Assembly (NCBI GenBank): GCA_047967505.1
Contig: CM106538.1
DNA length: 64,000 bases
Direction: 5' to 3' (one strand)
Source: Dipteris shenzhenensis
Taxonomy: Eukaryota > Polypodiophyta > Polypodiopsida > Gleicheniales
A program made the position numbers and the translations under genes. The notes below the pieces were generated by a model. The model had not been told where the DNA came from and did no database searches. It saw only the letters and a program-made list of their open reading frames with translations. This document shows, piece after piece, positions 1 to 11,576 of the stretch (its first letter is position 1; each line of letters opens with the position of its first letter).

Positions 1-1566
1 GGATATGTCTTCTTTTACAATCTTCCAAAGCTTTTAATGCATCAAGAGAGACCTCATTTGTGTAGACCATGTACGAAATTTTTCCCTAGTAAACTTCTCA
101 ACAGTTGGGGTGTGTATTGCCATTGCAAAGGTCTTACCACTTGAAGAAACTTTCAAATCTAGAAGTGTCTAATTGCATATAGAAAACCTAAGTTGACAGG
201 CTCATAGAGCTTGAAAAATCAGTTATTTTTCCTTTTTGGAGCACATGCAAATTCTTTCTGGATTGAGAGTTATGCCTTGTCGAATTTTTTATCAAGAAAG
301 AAAAGGCATGATGATGTGGCATAGGGGTCATTCACATGCTGTAGATACACTGTGCATAGCAGGGGCTATGTGTCGAGGTGGCACTATGCCATGTGGCAAC
401 CTTCTAACCTAAGTTTGTTAACCCAAGGTTACACAAACTTAACCATGATTCAACTAAACCAAGAAACCTAACCCCGTTAACCACTCTAGTTACCATGTTT
501 TCAACCAAGGTAAAAAATGGAGCTGATGACATGGAAATGCCACTTGTCAGAAAAAGAGAGAACCACAGACATAAGGCATTTGATGGTGGAGGCAAGGCGT
601 CGCTATTGATGGCAGAGATCGATCGGTCGATTGCTGGAGTATTGGTCGACTGGTTGTGGGTGTTTCTAGGCTATGCATGTGGTGTAGCTTGGAGATGGCT
701 CTGCGATGAAGGCATCCGGTTGGCCCATTCATGGGTGCTATTGTAGAGCCGTTGCTTGGAGGTAGCTCTTTTAGAGGCTAGGAGCTCACGGGAGCTAAGA
801 GACATTGCAGAGTCGCTCGTTGAGGGAGCCATAGAAGTGGGTAGTTGGAGGTCTCGTTGCTGCTGTCAGTCCACCTCGCTGGCTGTTGAAGTAGGTCAAG
901 GGCTGTGGGAGTTGTTTGGGGCTATTGTTGTAGGGTCACATGTGAGCTTATGGAGCCATTAGGACGGCATTGGAGCAAGAGAGTTGTTAATGGTGGGCAA
1001 CTTTGCTAGCTTGAGTAGTTGACATTGTGAGCAGCCTCCTTTGTTGCAATCCATGTAGGAGCTAAGCCTTTGCTCTACTAAGCCTTGAGAGGGATGGCCG
1101 TCGAAGGAGACTTGTTGGAGAGGCTTAGCTTAGGAGCTTAGCTTAGTTAGCTACCCATTCGTTGTTGCTTGTATAAGCTTACTTGAGGAGTCAAGTTGCT
1201 GTAAAGCCTATGTGAGACTCGTTGGAGGCTACAGTCAGCTGAGTGCTGTGAAGGAGCAATCTCTAGATAGAGAAGCTCCTAAAAAACAAGGTTTGAGACC
1301 TCTCTCTCAGAATTGTCAGGGCTAATGCAAAAAATTGGATGCTATCTCTTCCTATTTCTCAATGAATCTCTCTCAATTCTCACAATGGAGTTCTTTCTCA
1401 AGGAAACGATATTCTGTCATGAACTAAGAAATCCCTTAGAAATCTCTCAAAATGAATGAAAATTTTCTCAAATGGACAGAAATTCTATTGAGCAAATGGA
1501 AATTCTCTCAACGAAAGAGAATCCTCACAATCACTCAAGAACACTCTCGATCTCTCGATCTCTCGA

Positions 1567-1627
<61 letters not shown>

Positions 1628-1661
1628 CAAGAATCGTAATGGCTTAGCGAAAGGCAAGGGA
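1..1661. other. Probable internal region of a truncated LTR element
   Basis: No convincing gene is visible. The stretch lies just inside an LTR and primer-binding site on the minus strand (1662-1948), so it is most likely the internal part of an LTR element whose other LTR lies left of the window. The small open frames here show no recognisable retroelement domain. The part at 1260-1560 is rich in CTCTCAA-like words that run into a CT microsatellite. It could be the leader of a non-autonomous element; this is inference from position only. Confidence 0.4.
1570..1619. repeat. (CT)n microsatellite
   Basis: An almost uninterrupted CT dinucleotide run of about 50 bp, flanked by imperfect TCTCGATC units. 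It gives rise to a meaningless Ser-Leu open frame on the plus strand. Confidence 0.95.
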
Positions 1662-1673
1662 GCTCTGATACCA
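1662..1673 (-). other. Primer-binding site of an LTR element
   Basis: The minus strand reads TGGTATCAGAGC, the complement of the 3' end of plant initiator tRNA-Met. It immediately follows an LTR end in ...TTTTTACA. This sets the element's orientation (minus) and marks 1674 as the LTR edge. Confidence 0.85.
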
Positions 1674-1948
1674 TGTAAAAAGGGAGGGATCTAGGAGGAT
1701 AGTGACACCATGAGAGACATAAGATAGGCATCACTCAATCTATTGCAAATATATATTCAACAATACATGATAGGCTTCTTATATAGAGAGAGCCTTTATA
1801 ATAGTCAACACTTCTCAGATCCTCTCATCCACATCTCTCCTTGTGGATATCCTTGATCCACATCTCCACATCCTAGGGTGGCTACTTTAATTCTTTCCTA
1901 TACCATACCTTAGCCTCTAATATGTGCTCATGGCACCATATCTCAACA
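1674..1948 (-). mobile_element. 5' LTR of a minus-strand LTR element
   Basis: On the minus strand this 275-bp segment starts TGTTGAGATATGG and ends TTTTTACA, followed directly by a perfect tRNA-Met primer-binding site. TG...CA ends plus the primer site define a 5' LTR. No second copy is in the window. Host sequence resumes at 1949 with GTAAGTGGACCCC, a string also present at 7167 next to another insertion. Confidence 0.7.
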
Positions 1949-2796
1949 GTAAGTGGACCCCAACCTCGAAACCTGGACTACCTAAGGATTCGACACTTTT
2001 TTCAATATTATGTTTGTCAAACTCAATATTATTAAAAAATTCTTAATTTTGATCGAAATTTTTGCAAACTCTAGTTGCATTTTTCAACTTAGATGTCTCA
2101 AACATTTTTTCCTTATAGGTTTTCCTTTTTTAAACTTTTTATCCACTTGATGGAATTAATTGTATGGCTCAATTATTGATGGGACTTTTTAATCTAAACA
2201 CACACTTTGATTTCCCAACTAGCCTTTGGTCAGACTAGTGCCATACAATTAATTCACATGCATGGATAATCCCTAGTTATGTTGTGATCCACCTTATCTT
2301 TTACTAACTTTTATATCTATTTTGCAGAAGTGGTTTACGCATTTACTATTTGCATTATTTTTTCATTTTGACACTTATCATATAGATCCACTTTTATTCA
2401 CTCGTTATCAATAGGTGGGGAGTAAGCTACACATGGTGGGCTTACTCCCCACCATGTGGTCTTACCCTCTAGGTTGGGGGTGGGCCACACACACACACAC
2501 ATGAATACTTCCCTAACTATGAATTATTCTTTTGTGTACCCCCATAAAATCTTCCCTTTACACTTTCTTTTTAGCCACCCCACATACCAAGCCCACTAAT
2601 CGTCCCATACCTTCTCTAATCCCTTCTTAATCCATGCACTCATTCGCTCCTTACTCCACTTGTGACTTAAGCATCACCTTAAGAATCCATATGGTTGTCT
2701 ATATTCTTAGATAAAGCGATAACAAGCCAGGGAAAACAGGGATTACCTGTCTACCCAAATAAAACTATTATGTTCTAACACCTAGTTTGTTTGGAT
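1949..2796. other. AT-rich spacer without genes
   Basis: No open frame with a recognisable product. It holds a strong inverted repeat at 2414-2457 and a short CA run near 2486. The first 35 bases resemble 7165-7200, suggesting both insertions lie beside copies of the same older repeat. Confidence 0.6.
2414..2457. repeat. Two overlapping perfect inverted repeats
   Basis: GGTGGGGAGTAAGC at 2414-2427 is complementary to 2440-2453 (14 bp, 12-bp spacer). ACATGGTGGG at 2431-2440 is complementary to 2448-2457 (10 bp, 7-bp loop). The two hairpins share bases, so only one can form at a time. It may be the palindromic end of a decayed small transposon, but no matching terminal repeat was found. Confidence 0.7.
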
Positions 2797-2801
2797 GATT
2801 G

Positions 2802-2972
2802 TGAGACTGCTCTCAACGGAAGCAAGAACAGAAGAGGGAGAGAGAGAGACAGAGAGCCACACAAGTTTTGGTGGGTGCAGAACACCCCTAATCTTCTTTT
2901 TCATTCATTTATATATGTGTTTGAGTATTGTACATAACCAGGGTAAAGGCACAATGACCTTTAACCCCCACA
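2802..2972 (-). repeat. 3' LTR of the copia element
   Basis: 171 bp, matching 6986-7156. Read on the minus strand it starts TGTGGGGGTTAAAGG. It is preceded by a purine-rich tract (minus strand AAGTGGGAGGT, about 2973-2983) that would serve as the polypurine tract. Confidence 0.9.
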
Positions 2973-3220
2973 ACCTCCCACTTAAAGGACGATGTGCCTT
3001 TAAGGGAGAACAACCAGTAAGCATACTATCCAATGCCCATTAATACACGACAATACTCAAACCGCTGTCTAGGTAGACTCTTTGTCAGCATATCTACAGG
3101 GTTATCATCTATATGAACCTTGACAAGCTCTATGCGCTTGTCCTCAAGTACCTCCCTAATGAAATGGTACCTGATCTCAATGTGTTTGGTCTTTGCATGG
3201 AAGACCGGATTCCGTGCTAG

Positions 3221-4535
3221 CTAAATAGCACTCATGGAATCACTATGCAATGTCGGTACACCTGTATGAATCCCCAAATCTCCCACTAGCTGATAAAGCC
3301 ATATAGCCTCCTTGTAACCCTCTGTGGCTAGAACATACTTAGCCTCTGTGGTAGACAAAGCAACGCACTTCTGTGCACGAGACATCCACGACACTGCACC
3401 ACCTACAAAGGTGAACACATAACAAGAAGTGGATCTCCTACTATCCACATGCCCTGCATAGTCTGAATCTATGTACCTAAGTGTACACACATGTCTCCTC
3501 TACCAAAGCATATGCACATCTCCTTGGTACCCTTCATGTACCTCATGATGCACTTAACTGCCTCCCAATGCCTCTTTCCTGGATCAGCCATATACCGGCT
3601 AACAACTCCCACTGCAAATGCAACGTCTAGTCTAGTAGCTATCATAGCATACATAAGACTCCCAACTGCTGATGCATAAGGAACCTTGGCCATCATGGCC
3701 CTTTTCTCATTTGATTTGGGACTATCTGTATGACTCAATTTCACATATGGAGGCAATGGAGTACTCACTGCCTTCCCCCCCGCCATATTGAAACGCTGCA
3801 ATACTTTTGTAACATACTCTTTTTGTGAAAGCCAAAGGAGTTTCCTACTCCGATCACACGTGATGCGCATACCAAGAATATGACCTACAAGTTTCAAATC
3901 CTTCATATCAAAGGCCTCATGCAACTTGGCCTTTCATTCTTGCTAGCCAATAGCATATCATCCACATATAGTGCCAAGATTATCAGGCTATTATCCTTAG
4001 CCCTTTTAGTGTAGAGGCAGTGATCAATTTCACTCCTTCTAAAACCTTGGGACCGAATGAAAGCATCAAACTTGTGATACCATTCTCTAGGCGCTTGCTT
4101 AAGGCCATAGAGACTCTTCTTTAGCTTGAAAACTAAATGCTCTTTGCCCTTTTCTTCAAAGCCTTTCAGTTGCACCATGTAAATTTCCTCATGCAAATCC
4201 CCATGCAAGAAAGCTGTCTTGACATCCATCTGCATAAGCTCCATATCCTCTGATGCCACTAGTCCAAGCATGCATCTAAGTGTGGTCATCTTCACAACTG
4301 GAGAGAATATCTCATCAAAGTCCACACCCTTCTCTTGCTTGAACCCTTTAGCAACCAAACGGGCCTTGTACCTAGGCACATCATCACCTGTGACCTTCAT
4401 TTTGTAGACCCATTTACATGGCAATGCTTTCTTTCCATGTGGCAAAGAAACCAAGTCCCAAGTCTTATTCTTCATAAGTGAACTCATCTTTGATTGCATA
4501 GCATACTCCCACTTGCGTTGATCCTCGCACATCAT
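3221..4535 (-). pseudogene. Copia reverse transcriptase and RNase H, broken
   Basis: The reverse transcriptase begins near 4535 and contains DVKTAFLHGDLHEEIYM and the catalytic LYVDDMLL. A frameshift near 3920 moves the reading to the frame starting at 3924 (LVGHILGMRI). Another break near 3480 leads to the RNase H part, with DSDYAGHVDSRRST and the TTEAKY motif. The order and motifs are those of the copia polyprotein C-terminal half. With two frame breaks it cannot give a continuous product. Confidence 0.9.
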
Positions 4536-4544
4536 AGCCTCTCT

Positions 4545-5877
4545 TTAGCAAGAAGACTCCCCACAATCAGTAAGCATCACATAGTCTACCCCTGGAACAA
4601 ACCTATCAGGCGGTCTAGACATTTCCACATCCCTCATGGGTGCCTTATGCATCTTCTTCTCATTGAAGACTACATCATGTCTGCGTATGATCTTCTTTGC
4701 TTCTGGATCCCAGAGACGATAGCCCATCTCTCCACTTTCACCATAACCCAGAAAATTGCATTTCCTAGACCTAGGATCTAGCTTCTTTCGAAGCTCTTTT
4801 GGCACATGTGCATATGCCTCACACCCAAATATACGCAAATGAGAGTAAGAGGGCTTCTTGCCACTCCATGCCTCTTCAAGAATACCACCATCCAAACTCT
4901 TACTAGGTGATCTATTGATCACATGCACTACAGTCTTCATTGCCTCAGCCCAAAAACCACCAAAAAGACTTCCATTGGAAAGCATGCATTGCAACCTTTC
5001 TTGAATGGTACGGTTCATCTTTTCTGCAATTGGATTTTGCTCTGGAGTACGAGGGGATGTGAGCTCTCTTAATCCCAAGTGTATCACAGAAATGCTAAAA
5101 GTCATGAGAGAGATACTCTCCACCATTGTCAGTCCGTAGGCATTTAAGCATTCTACCTGACTGATTCGCAACCAAGGCCAACCATTTCTGAAATACCTGG
5201 AACACATCACTCTTCCGAGCTATAGCATAAGCCCACACTTTCCTAGTTGCATCATCAATGAATGTCACATAGTACTCAGCCCCGCCTAATGACTGTGTAG
5301 GCATGGGACCACATACGTCTGAATGCACCAAATCAAGCTTTTCAAACTCTTTCTTTCCCCTTCTTTTATGGGCTGATTTAGTCTGCTTCCAATAGAGACA
5401 GTGCTCACAAAATTCAAAATCAGAGAAACTCAAATGCAATACATAACCCAAATGGCATAAAAGTTTCATTCCATTCTGGCTCATGTGCCCTAACCTGCAA
5501 TGCCACAAAGAAGTGCTTGGTTGCTCGGTTATTGCAACAACATGATCAAATACCCCTGATACATGTAAGGGATACAAAGTCCCACACTTGGCACCCCTGG
5601 CCAAAAGCATAGAGCCCTTCTGAATTTTCCAACTCTGAAAGCCAAAAGTGGTGTGAAAACCAGCATCATCTAGCTGACCCACTGAAATAAGACTCTTGGG
5701 TCTTACATGTTTCAAAATAAATGCAGACCCATTTGCAAAAGAAAACTTTATGTCACCTACTCCCACTATGTCACATGCATAGTCATTTCCAAGATGCACA
5801 CAACTTGTCTTTCCACTGTCATAAGTGGAGAACCATTCCCTATGGGGAGTAACATGGAATGAAGCACCAGAATCCAA
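4545..5877 (-). pseudogene. Copia protease and integrase, broken
   Basis: The frame starting at 5877 shows the protease active site MDSGASFHV, then the pre-integrase zinc finger (CRLGHMSQNG with later CEHC) and the integrase core with HSDVCGPM and RTDNGGEY. A frame change near 5100-5210 leads to the rest of the integrase (NPIAEKMNRTIQER, carrying the third acidic residue) and its C-terminal part (FGCEAYAHVP). An in-frame stop at about 4542 separates it from the reverse transcriptase. Confidence 0.9.
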
Positions 5878-5886
5878 AATCCAATC

Positions 5887-6808
5887 CTAGGAATATGCAT
5901 CATTTGAAGTGGTAAGCAACTTTGCAAATAAAGTAAACATGAAGAGAACGTCATTGTCACTATCATGTGTGACTGCATTGATCTCCTCGATCTTCACTTT
6001 TCCTTTGTCCTCCCTTAGACTCTCTTTCTTTTGATTTGCACCCCAATTTGCATTCTTTTTCTTATCCTTTTGCTCTCTTTTCAGGTTGTAGCAATCCTTT
6101 TTCATATGGCCCTTCTTGCGACAGTGGTAACACTCAATGTTCCATGCCCTGGATTTGTTACAAGACTTCCCTCTTTCTTGGGACTTCCCCCTGAATTGTG
6201 ATCTACCCCTTTGCACATTTAAGGCTCCATCCTGCTTATTGCCATCCGTGGACTTCCGTCTAACCAGGTGCAGAGTTACTGATAGCTGTACGGAAGGTAT
6301 CCCATGAGGATGGCAATGAACATAAGAGAAATATTGCCTTAGTCTTCGCATCAAAATTCATCTTCTGAGCCTGAAGCTGGCTAAAAATAATATTGAATTC
6401 ACTCAAGTGAGAAGCAATGAAGACCCCTTCCTTCATCTGCAGGTCAAACAACCTCTTCATGAGGTAAACTTTATTAGAGGTAGTTTCCTTCTCATAAGTG
6501 GCACACAGTTTCTTCCACAAATCTTCCATAGTCTGCTCATTTACTACTGTGAAATAAATTGACTCTGCAAGATGAAGTCTAATAGTAGATTTTGCTAATG
6601 CATCCAACTCATTCCAATCATCCTCAGACATATTTGCAGGCTTAGCTTCAATCCCTACCAAGGGTTTAATCTGCTTCTTTTGAATAAGCACATCCCTTAT
6701 TTGTTCTTTCCACAAAGAAAAGTTTGTCCCATCAGACTTTTTAATGCCAGAAATCTCCTTTTCAGACATGGAAGAGGATGCTATGATGCAAATAAAGCAA
6801 AATCCCAA
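5887..6808 (-). pseudogene. Copia gag with zinc knuckle, broken
   Basis: The capsid part probably starts at the Met at 6769 (MSEKEISGIKKSDGTNF) and contains the FSLWKEQIRDVL and LWKKLCATYEKE blocks typical of the UBN2-type gag domain. It shifts frame near 6260-6350. The following frame carries a CCHC zinc knuckle, CYHCRKKGHMKKDC, near 6100, for RNA binding. The ORF's first Met at 6808 lies upstream of the conserved start and is unlikely. Confidence 0.88.
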
Positions 6809-6985
6809 ATGCTAGTGCCTGCAAGAGAGAATCACACCAAATACCAGGTGCACCCAAATGTGTATGCCACAATAGAGTGAAATATCACCAAAACTCATGT
6901 CTCATAGCATCTGACTCATGTGCATATACTATGCATCTAAGCATTCATGCACGCTCAGCTAGATCACCCGGGCTCTGATGTTAGT

Positions 6986-7156
6986 TGAGAGTGCTCTTAA
7001 CAGAAGCAAGAACGGAAGAGGGAGAGAGAAAGATAGAGAGCCACACAAGTTTTGGTGGGTGCAAAACCACCCTAATCTTCTTTTTCATTTATTTATATAT
7101 GTGTTTGAGTATTGTACATAACTAGGGTAAAGGCACAATGACCTTTAACCCCCACA
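6986..7156 (-). repeat. 5' LTR of the copia element
   Basis: 171 bp copy matching 2802-2972. It is followed on the minus strand by a degenerate primer site ending ATCAGAGCCCGGG (about 6965-6980). The target duplication GATTG follows at 7157-7161. Confidence 0.9.
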
Positions 7157-7159
7157 GAT

Positions 7160-8290
7160 TGCAAGTAAGTGGACCCCGACCTTGGAACATGGACTCTCTC
7201 TAGCGTCAAATTCCACCCGCAATGCATCATGAAACCCCCCATCGCCCTATGTGCCAGCACCCTCCTCTGCGGCGCCCACCCCCTAACCACCACCACCTTG
7301 CCCTTCGTCCTCTCAAACCCTTCTAGTAGCATAGTCTTCACATCTCCCTCCATGTCTTGGGTGGTGGGGGTATCCTTACTACCCACATGAAGCGATGATG
7401 GCTCGCCTCTAGCCCCATCGCCAGCTCTCGCATCTGTTTCGCAGCCATGCTTGCAATGGTTTTGAATGCTACATATAGAAGTGACGAGTCCGGTTGCTTG
7501 TCCAGCCACTCCAAGCACTCCCGATCAGATTCATTCACTTTTCCTTTGTCGGAATGAGTAATGGCAGAAGTGGCCCGATGGCTTTGATATCTAGTGCTTT
7601 TGTACCTCATCTTAGACTTTCGATAGTTTCCTACTCCAGCTCATAGATTGTGTTGATCAGCACCCCCGTTGCATCACTAAGAGAGATCCAAGTCAGATCA
7701 TAAACTCGAACGAGCACAGTGTGTTTGGGTCCCATGCCACCTTAGGAAGCTTTGAGGCATGAAGGGGCGGAAAGCCTGGTAAATGGAACAGATCAAATGT
7801 AGCAAAAACGTCAGTAGCAGAGCGAAGCGACCTTGAGAGGCGAAGTCTGGAATATGGGCTATGAAAGACAGAAAAATAGCAGACATAGGGAAGAATATAT
7901 ACACAGGAATGCTGCACTTCTTGGCCCCAATCCACCATAGCCCACTGTCGTAGATGATACTAACATGCCCTGCATTGGTTTTTGACTTGACCAAAAACTC
8001 CTCGAACACTTTGGCCATCTTTTCAGTCGCATCTATCACACCTCTAAGTTGCTCTTCACTATCGTTGCACTTTTTCTCCGAGGGTAATCCATCTGGCAAT
8101 CCAACCAGGCATATCGGGACATCCTCTTGCATTTGCACATGTGAAATGTAATGCTCAGTGCAGAGGAAGGTGATAGAGAGCCCACTAGAGGCCAGTTTAT
8201 GGGACAACCAAATCCAAGGCAGCATTGATGTGCCCTTAAGCCAGGAATGCACAAACGATCATGTGGGCAAACTCACCCATGAGACCTTGT
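7160..8290 (-). pseudogene. UDP-glycosyltransferase (UGT) pseudogene
   Basis: UGTs transfer sugar from a UDP-sugar to small molecules in the cytosol. The N-terminal region (about 8280-7700) shows HKLASSGLSITFLCTEHY and SEEQLRGVIDA. The middle (7610-7340) shows [20 protein letters not shown] and [19 protein letters not shown]. The C-terminal part (7390-7200) carries the PSPG sugar-donor box [16 protein letters not shown] followed by HCGWN. At least three frame changes and a stop (in the opening AFLA-stop-GHIN motif) break it. The region after the PSPG box is missing, and a copia element abuts at 7156. It is clearly a plant UGT relic; the subfamily cannot be told. Confidence 0.9.
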
Positions 8291-8385
8291 GATATGAATG
8301 AGCTGAATGCTTGAAACATGGGTGATAAGCAAACTTGGAGCATGGAGGAGCTTCTGATATAGAGGTACAAATAGGTGCGGTATTT

Positions 8386-8960
8386 ATCATTTCAGAATCC
8401 AAAATTATAAATAAGGTTTTATGCTAGCAAAGTCATCAATTTTGGAATATTTATTGGTACTGGAAGTTGGAATCCTAAATAAAGTTCAATATTTATTGGT
8501 ATTGCATTTTAGAATCCAATTTTAATGAATAAAGTTCACGTGCTATCAAACTCATCAATTTTACACTATTTATTGGTATTGGAAATTCAAATCCACTTTT
8601 TAAAATAAGTTCACATGGTGAAACCTCATCCCTACATATGAAAGTGGCATCTCTTGTTGGTACAAGTGAATGTGCATGTGCACTTCTTGTGCATCCTTAA
8701 AGAATATTGGTACAAGTCGAGGGAAGTCACTCTACATGACATGCATTCAAGGCTAAATCTTTTATCTGTGAACATTGTATGACTAAAAAATACAATTCTC
8801 TATATAAACATGAAACTTTCTTTAAAAGACATTTTCATAACAGTGCTCTGTAAACATATAGTCACATTTTTTCTATGTGATTGCCCCAAGATACAAGTGA
8901 ATGCGCATATGCAACTCTCATGCATTCTCAAAGAATATTACAAGTGGAGGTACAAAGTGT
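8386..8960. repeat. Imperfect AT-rich repeats upstream of the UGT relic
   Basis: The word TATTTATTGGTA(C/T)TG occurs near 8447, 8490 and 8568 within related 60-120 bp units (AGAATCC...TAAATAAAGTTCA). A second pair, TACAAGTGAATG(T/C)GCAT...AAAGAATATT, occurs at about 8663-8710 and 8893-8940. They lie on the 5' side of the minus-strand UGT. No gene is seen here. Confidence 0.6.
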
Positions 8961-9114
8961 AAGGTAGAGGCATATTGTTGTGCATTTAATTTTTGAAAAC
9001 ATGAGGGGGCTCAAAATTCTTAGAATGATGTGGGATGTAAGAGGTGTCTTTACCCTTATAGAGGGAACACCTAGGGTGGAAGTAAATGTGCAATCAATAG
9101 AGAGAAAGTACATG

Positions 9115-9215
9115 CGCATCTATCACACCTCTAAGTTGCTCTTCACTATCGCTGCTACTCTTCTCCGGGGGTAATCTAGATTTGGCAATCCAACTAGGGC
9201 ATAGCACTATGTCCT
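9115..9215 (-). pseudogene. Second UGT fragment
   Basis: About 90 bp closely matching 8025-8115 of the UGT relic. The minus-strand reading gives SDSEEQLRGVIDA as in the longer copy. It directly adjoins a decayed retroelement protease fragment on its right. It is either a partial duplication of the UGT relic or the remnant of a neighbouring UGT gene that was deleted. Confidence 0.75.
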
Positions 9216-9500
9216 TCCCAATATCATATGTTCTTCGAGTATCTTTATGGGGAGAACATGAAAAAACAATTAGTTTCAAGTCCACATACCCCAATATACT
9301 TAAGAGTTGATTGCTGATTTCCCAAATTGAAGCAACAATAAGGGTTAGGGGTACTTGTGGTGCTTCCTATACTTTGCTAGGGATGAAGTTATAGCTTGCT
9401 TCTAGATCCACGAGTGCCTTAATGCTTGTACTTGGACCCTACAATTGGACACTCAACCTAGCTCGGTCTATTGTTAGTTGCTTGGTAGGTCCTAGGTATT
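9216..9500 (-). pseudogene. Retropepsin-like fragment of a gypsy element
   Basis: The minus-strand reading contains STSIKALVDLEASYNFI, which resembles the gypsy protease core ALVDTGATHNFI with the catalytic DTG changed to DLE. It is followed by a degenerate stretch resembling the protease flap region. The fragment has stops and ends where the UGT fragment begins. Confidence 0.55.
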
Positions 9501-9559
9501 CTACTGTTGCCTTAAACAAGTTCATTTGCTTTTGTTGTCTAATTTTGGCATTACGTGCC

Positions 9560-10200
9560 TTGGCTTCTTTGATGGCCTAGCGTTTCATCTGGCTACCTTG
9601 GCCTTGAACTCCTTTTCCCTATGTATGGCTTGGAGGGTTTGTAGAGTGAGGGGGTTGTAGTATCTTTTCAATTTGCTACCATTAAGGTAGCCATCCATCT
9701 CCACTCCATCTAAAGTAACTGTTTAGAACATGCCTTGCGAAGTGTTCTCCACTACACAGTAGGGACCCATGCCCCTATATTTTGGTTTGTGCTTGGTGTT
9801 ACAGATGCTATAGAGGAGTGCTAGGTCTCCCTCCTTGAGGTCTTTGCTCTTGAGGTTGCAGTCGAACAATTTTTTACGCCTTGCCTTCTCCACTCGAAGG
9901 CAATAGGCTGCATGCAATCTGGTTTCATCTAGTCATTCAAGATTAATTAAGCACTTTGCCAAGGCATTTTTGGTAAGCCTTTCCTTGACCGTGATGGGAA
10001 GGCTGGGTACTACATACTCCATTGGCATAACCGTCTCCAGCCCAAGGGGGTGTAGTTCGTTGCCACCTTGTAAGATGTTCGATAGGCCCACAATGTTGCG
10101 ATGAGCTTGTGCGCCCAGTCGGTACGATTGGCTTCGACTTGGCTTCGACTCTGCAAGTTATAATCTTGTAGCATGTTTTGTTTGAGATCTCAGCCACAGG
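9560..10200 (-). pseudogene. Gypsy integrase C-terminal part
   Basis: From right to left on the minus strand: NRTDWAHKLIATLWAYRTSY near 10110-10050, then ARRKKLFDCNLKSKDLKEGD and KPKYRGMGPYCVVE (9917-9740), then KRYYNPLTLQTLQA near 9690-9650. These are conserved integrase catalytic-end and C-terminal blocks of plant Ty3/gypsy elements. Several frame changes disrupt it. Confidence 0.8.
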
Positions 10201-10523
10201 CTATTTGCCCTGGGATAGTATGGCATCGACTTCTTATGTAGTTGTAATGACTTGTTTGTATAAAAACTTAGCCATCGCTCAAGGGTTGTTATTTGAAATC
10301 CTATTCTTTCTGGGACGTCCATGTTTGCCAAAATGTGCATCCAATTATGAGAAAACTCTGGCTTGGGGAGAGGGGCATACCAAAATTCATTTGCCTCCTT
10401 CTCATCACCTTCTCTCTCACAAGTTTGGAATAGTTTTAGGGATGTGTTCTCGTCGGTTGTGTTGGATTCCGTGGCAAATGGGTATCCTAATAGTGGGTGG
10501 GACTTGTATGTACGCAAGTCCAC
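10201..10523 (-). pseudogene. Deletion junction between gypsy protease and integrase
   Basis: An open frame of 121 codons runs from the post-protease region into SMPYYPRANS, the integrase string that in intact elements reads YYPRANGQAE. Reverse transcriptase and RNase H, which normally separate these parts by well over 1 kb, are absent. The element has therefore suffered an internal deletion here. Confidence 0.6.
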
Positions 10524-10860
10524 TCACACGATTTGCTCCTCATGCCATAAATATATGTTGTCAATGTGCCAATCATGTATGAGTCTGGACATTTGCAGGA
10601 AGAGCTTGCCTGGAATGGCTTCATATTTGGGCTCTTGGGTAAAGTCCATGACCACAAACCGAACAAGGTTCGTGAAGCCAAATACTTTAATGTTAATACC
10701 CATGAGAACTCCCAGGGGTTTAGCAGTTCCATCGTCAGCTAGCTTTACCACTAGATGGGTTTGCTCAAGAGAAGGCTTTCCGTACCTATCCCAACATTCC
10801 TTGGTGCAGACAATCACACCCGCTCCCCCATCCAGGATGGTGTCAACCTTTTGGTTCTTG
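10524..10860 (-). pseudogene. Gypsy aspartic protease, DGG type
   Basis: The minus strand reads ILDGGAGVIV at about 10840-10810, followed by THLVVKLADDGTAKPLGVL and a hydrophobic stretch. This matches a plant gypsy protease variant where the catalytic triad reads DGG rather than DTG or DSG. The open part starts near 10817 but the active site lies just upstream in the same frame. Confidence 0.75.
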
Positions 10861-11165
10861 TAGGTTATGGGGATAGCTGCATTAGTATCATCACCTTCGA
10901 ACTACTGGCCTAACTTATTGATGGGGACCTTGGGTAGGTTCTGGCTCTCATCCTGTGGTTGGTCAACTTCGGGGTTGGTAGGACCTTGGGATTGGAGTTG
11001 CCCATTCATCCAGTTTGAGAGGTCTCACTAGAGGGAAGGATTCCCTCCTAGCAAGGATGCGATTGGCATCTTGACCTCTGCAAAGAGGAGGGCTACTAAC
11101 CTGGCACTATCGCGAAGGGGTTCATCAGGAGGTAGAGGAGGTGGCAAGGGTGACTGTCTCCTCAT

Positions 11166-11576
11166 CTAGACCATCTTGGATGAGCACTTGGTTCGTTCCT
11201 TTGCCCACTCTAGTGACCTTCTTGGACCTGGGTTGTGGGAGTTGGGGAGCGTCAAGATTTTGTGACATAAACATTTTGTCCTCCTTGTCTGCTTCTTCAT
11301 TTTCTTGCCTATGGCCCTTGCCTGCATCCTTGTGATGACCTTAGAGCGCACTACCACTACTTGACCCTGTTCAATACTTAGCAAATTGATGCTAGTACTC
11401 TTGGGCAGGATGGCCAAAGTTGCTGGTCTCCTAGGGGGGCAATCCTTGAATAAATGCTCCACTCTACACCCAGCACACAAGGGCATGGGGCCTATTGTGG
11501 GTGGAACCACCGGGGTAAGATCCCTATATGGACAGTCCTTTAAAAAATGCAGCCCTTGGCATTTAAAGTATGACAC
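11166..11576 (-). pseudogene. Gypsy gag zinc-finger region
   Basis: The 136-codon frame carries two tandem CCHC-like fingers, FKCQGLHFLKDC and CAGCRVEHLFKDC, spaced by about 20 residues, followed by a basic segment (KKMKKQTRRTK). Such paired knuckles follow the capsid in plant gypsy elements. No protein is likely made. Confidence 0.65.

Larger units (their letters stand above)
2802..7156 (-). mobile_element. Ty1/copia retrotransposon, decayed
   Basis: A 4355-bp element on the minus strand with two 171-bp LTRs (2802-2972 and 6986-7156) and a perfect 5-bp target duplication GATTG at 2797-2801 and 7157-7161. The domain order gag, zinc knuckle, protease, integrase, reverse transcriptase, RNase H is that of copia. 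The LTRs differ at roughly ten positions (about 94 percent identical by eye), and the coding region is split by several stops and frameshifts, so it is old and defective. The primer site after the 5' LTR is degenerate (ATCAGAGCCC preceded by changed bases). Confidence 0.93.
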
